A stretch of DNA of 64,000 nt. Origin: Sphingopyxis sp. MWB1. Its GTDB lineage: Bacteria > Pseudomonadota > Alphaproteobacteria > Sphingomonadales > Sphingomonadaceae. Shown here in pieces: positions 61,650 to 64,000 of this stretch (position 1 is its first letter; every line of letters begins with the position of its first letter). Location of the stretch: positions 1,178,001 to 1,242,000 of the forward strand of contig NZ_JQFJ01000002.1 of assembly GCF_000763945.1 (NCBI RefSeq), given 5' to 3'. The notes below the pieces were generated by a model. The model made no database searches. It worked only from the letters and a program-made list of their open reading frames with translations, and was not told the origin of the DNA. The position numbers and the translations under genes were made by a program.

Positions 61650-64000
61650 CTAGGAAATTGCAGGGTTATGAACCGACTGCAAATATTTGAACCAGCTTGT
61701 TCCGGCGCCATTGGGCCCAAGCGCCTCCTGCTCCACCTTTTTTTCGTTGCGCCAGCTTTCAGCGGTTGTTTCCGCCGCCGCGAGATCGCTACCTTGCTGC
61801 CCCAAATGGATGCGCAGCACCGATGGGCCTGCGATAAGCTGATCCATGGCTTGCCCATCGCGCGAATGGCTGCTGCCGCCATAGTCAAATATGTCCCAGC
61901 GCGCTGCATTGCCATTTTGCACAGCAATTGCCGCATAGCTTTGTGGCAGCGACGCAACATCGCCATTGGCGGCTGTAATTGCGCTTTCGTCCCACAGGTG
62001 AAGCATATAGGGGGCTTCTCCCCCGGGATTGGCACGTGGTGCCTCGTTGATCCGCCCGACGACCCGCTTGCGATGCTGGGCGATCAACCAGTCAATTACG
62101 CCCCCCGCTTTGGCCGAAGCCGATCGCACGGCGCTGTTGAAGCCGATCCGTTCGGCAATACCCAAAGCCGTCAGCCAATAGCCGATATAAAAGTCATGCT
62201 GCGCAAGCACCGTACCGTCACGCCAACCGCAAACCCCGAAATATTGCGTACCCGCATAAACCACCCGGTCTTCGTCAATCTGGCCGTTGACCATGACATT
62301 GGAGGGTGGATTGTCGAAGCCAGGCACCGCGCTTTTATGCGTGTCGCTGAACGCTTCGAAATCCTGCACGACGAAGGCCAGAATCTCCTCGCGGGAATAA
62401 AGGCGACCCGATGTACGCGAAGCCGATTTCCAGATCAGGGCTGAGTGCAGAAACTGCCAGGCAGCACCGCGCTCGGCAAAGTTGGAAGCGCCGCCGAAAC
62501 GCCCTGAGAGAATCCAATTTTCATAGAGGCGTCCCTGGTCGCTGAGCTTATGTCCCAAGAAGGCAAATTCTGGTGTTTGCCAGAGCAGCGACCCCCAATG
62601 CGGAAACTGGTGGGCGTGCGGCAGATCAATCTCATTGGTGCCGAAATAGGGCTTGCGACTGCTTACACCGGCATAGGGCACTTTCGCCAACCAGGGACTG
62701 TAGCTGTCAGCCATGGCATAGGGGCGACCGCCTTGCAGATACCAGGACCGATTGGCGGGGCGTGAGGCTTCGCCATAGCCATAATAATGATTGCGCAACC
62801 CGATATCCCGGCTGGCGTTACTCCCCTTGAACAGAGGGGTACAGCGCCCCTTCTCAAAAGCATGATAGGGATCGCTGACATAGGCCGTCAGATAGTCGAG
62901 CGCGATAACCGACCAGGGCTTTCCATCATGCGGCCGGTTCGCGCTGATGTCATGGATATACTGCCCGACCGGCTCTGCGATAGCCGCTCGATCATCCCGG
63001 ACGCCGCCCGGTCCTGTAATGGGAGACCGCCCGCATTGGTTGAAGGGCGTATAGCGCAGCCAGGTTGACGCCACAGCGGCAAGCGAGGTGAAATTGTAAA
63101 GCGACCCCTTCCAGGGATCGGACGTGACGCCCACAAGCGGTGTCAATGCAGCGTAACTGGTCGGCTCATAGGGCATGACCCGCGTGTTCCCGAACCCATT
63201 GGAACTGCCCCCGCCCCACAGGCGCCCGTCGAACCCGTTATTCGAATAATGGGTATGCGACGCATAACCGATGGTCACGTCATAGCGGGGAAGATTGGCA
63301 TTGATGAATGCCTGATCATAAGCGGTAGGCGTCCGGGACCGCCAGATGACCCCCGCGCGCACTGTGCCATGCGGATACCATCTGTCGCTGTCACTGGTGA
63401 TCGCGACCCCATAGCCGTCATAGCTGCCTTCAAAAATATGAGGAATGTCGGTCCCGTTGAGAGGCCCGCCATCAGGGCGCTCCACATGAGCCAGGACCAC
63501 CCCATTTTTATCCTCGATACGCCATTTATGCGGGATCATATAGCTGTCCTTGCCCGTCGGATCGCCGAAGGGATTATCGGGCATGGCAGAAGGGGCCCAA
63601 TCATATCCGAACTGGAACTGGACATAATCCGGGGTGCGAATAGCTTCACAATAATAGGCAATGCCTGCGATTTCCGGTACAGGTCCTTGCGGCAGACATT
63701 CCATCCACCGCGGCTGATTGGCGCGCAATAGCGGATCCTCGAACTGGCAGTTCTGCCGCGAGGGCCGGGTCATCACCAGCATATCGGCATGATCGACCGG
63801 CGATGCCCCCGACCAGTCTTCCAATATGGCGCGATAGGCGGTGCCAGCAGGAACGTCGATTGGCCCTATGATGACATTGACTGTCGAAGGAGTTCCGCCG
63901 CCGACCGGAGAATAGGATAATGTCTTGGCCGGTTGCGGCACGGGAACAGCAAGCGCATCGACATAGAGCCGCTCCAGATCAGACGCACGGATCGGCCCTG
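61650..64000 (-). CDS. Large hypothetical protein, 5' end outside the window
   Basis: The frame is open from 61650 to the right edge, about 783 residues; the true start is not visible. The sequence is rich in Trp, Tyr, Asn and Gly (for example YDVTIGYASHTHYSNNGFDG, RLWGGGSSNGFGNTR), includes several His/Asp patches and looks extracellular or surface-exposed, like phage-tail-fibre or carbohydrate-binding proteins. I do not recognise the family. It ends 105 bases before the small transporter gene on the same strand. Confidence 0.6.
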   Translation of the reverse strand, partial: GPIRASDLERLYVDALAVPVPQPAKTLSYSPVGGGTPSTVNVIIGPIDVPAGTAYRAILEDWSGASPVDHADMLVMTRPSRQNCQFEDPLLRANQPRWMECLPQGPVPEIAGIAYYCEAIRTPDYVQFQFGYDWAPSAMPDNPFGDPTGKDSYMIPHKWRIEDKNGVVLAHVERPDGGPLNGTDIPHIFEGSYDGYGVAITSDSDRWYPHGTVRAGVIWRSRTPTAYDQAFINANLPRYDVTIGYASHTHYSNNGFDGRLWGGGSSNGFGNTRVMPYEPTSYAALTPLVGVTSDPWKGSLYNFTSLAAVASTWLRYTPFNQCGRSPITGPGGVRDDRAAIAEPVGQYIHDISANRPHDGKPWSVIALDYLTAYVSDPYHAFEKGRCTPLFKGSNASRDIGLRNHYYGYGEASRPANRSWYLQGGRPYAMADSYSPWLAKVPYAGVSSRKPYFGTNEIDLPHAHQFPHWGSLLWQTPEFAFLGHKLSDQGRLYENWILSGRFGGASNFAERGAAWQFLHSALIWKSASRTSGRLYSREEILAFVVQDFEAFSDTHKSAVPGFDNPPSNVMVNGQIDEDRVVYAGTQYFGVCGWRDGTVLAQHDFYIGYWLTALGIAERIGFNSAVRSASAKAGGVIDWLIAQHRKRVVGRINEAPRANPGGEAPYMLHLWDESAITAANGDVASLPQSYAAIAVQNGNAARWDIFDYGGSSHSRDGQAMDQLIAGPSVLRIHLGQQGSDLAAAETTAESWRNEKKVEQEALGPNGAGTSWFKYLQSVHNPAIS

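Overview
The window looks like chromosome of a sphingomonad alphaproteobacterium (Sphingopyxis, Sphingobium or Novosphingobium type). This rests on high GC with GC-rich third positions, a lasso-peptide locus with an AtxE2-type isopeptidase, TonB-dependent peptide uptake, FCD-type GntR regulators and a HAD-UbiA prenyltransferase. No rRNA, tRNA, CRISPR array or insertion sequence was seen.

Layout. (1) 1-7.85 kb: a lasso-peptide locus. A 40-codon precursor gene not longer than many noise ORFs (2592-2714) is followed on the minus strand by the B protein and the C cyclase, and the 3' end of a convergent lasso isopeptidase gene lies at the left edge. Next to it are a translationally coupled pair (LuxI-like synthase then GntR regulator), a divergent LuxR-type HTH protein with a C-terminal membrane anchor, two small proteins, a JAB/RadC-like protein fused to a winged helix, and a DUF2285-type protein. 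(2) 7.9-30.3 kb: a minus-strand type I secretion operon in the order TolC, HlyB-type ATPase, HlyD adaptor, two small lipoproteins, a 5,232-residue RTX protein and a HlyC-type lysine acyltransferase. (3) 30.8-44.4 kb: a hydroxyproline and proline-peptide utilisation regulon. It holds an M24 peptidase, the four enzymes that take trans-4-hydroxy-L-proline to 2-oxoglutarate, an ornithine-cyclodeaminase-family reductase, a periplasmic S9 peptidase, a GntR/FCD regulator and a TonB receptor. The 9-mer ATTGGATAC occurs in four of its promoter regions. (4) 44.6-57 kb: a 4,124-residue autotransporter with large internal repeats. (5) 57.5-61.5 kb: a polytopic membrane protein, a HAD-UbiA fusion and a small EamA/SMR-type transporter, suggesting polyprenyl-phosphate-linked sugar chemistry. 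(6) 61.65 kb to the right edge: a large unrecognised protein, cut by the window end.

How it fits together. The lasso genes make, and later linearise, a predicted 20-residue peptide with an 8-residue ring, probably under control of the adjacent LuxI-like, LuxR-like and GntR genes. The type I system exports the giant RTX protein, whose N-terminal part has a zincin-like HELLH motif, a glycine-zipper hydrophobic stretch and visibly lower GC than the rest. The peptide regulon would import proline- and hydroxyproline-rich peptides (collagen-like), cut them and feed carbon to the TCA cycle.
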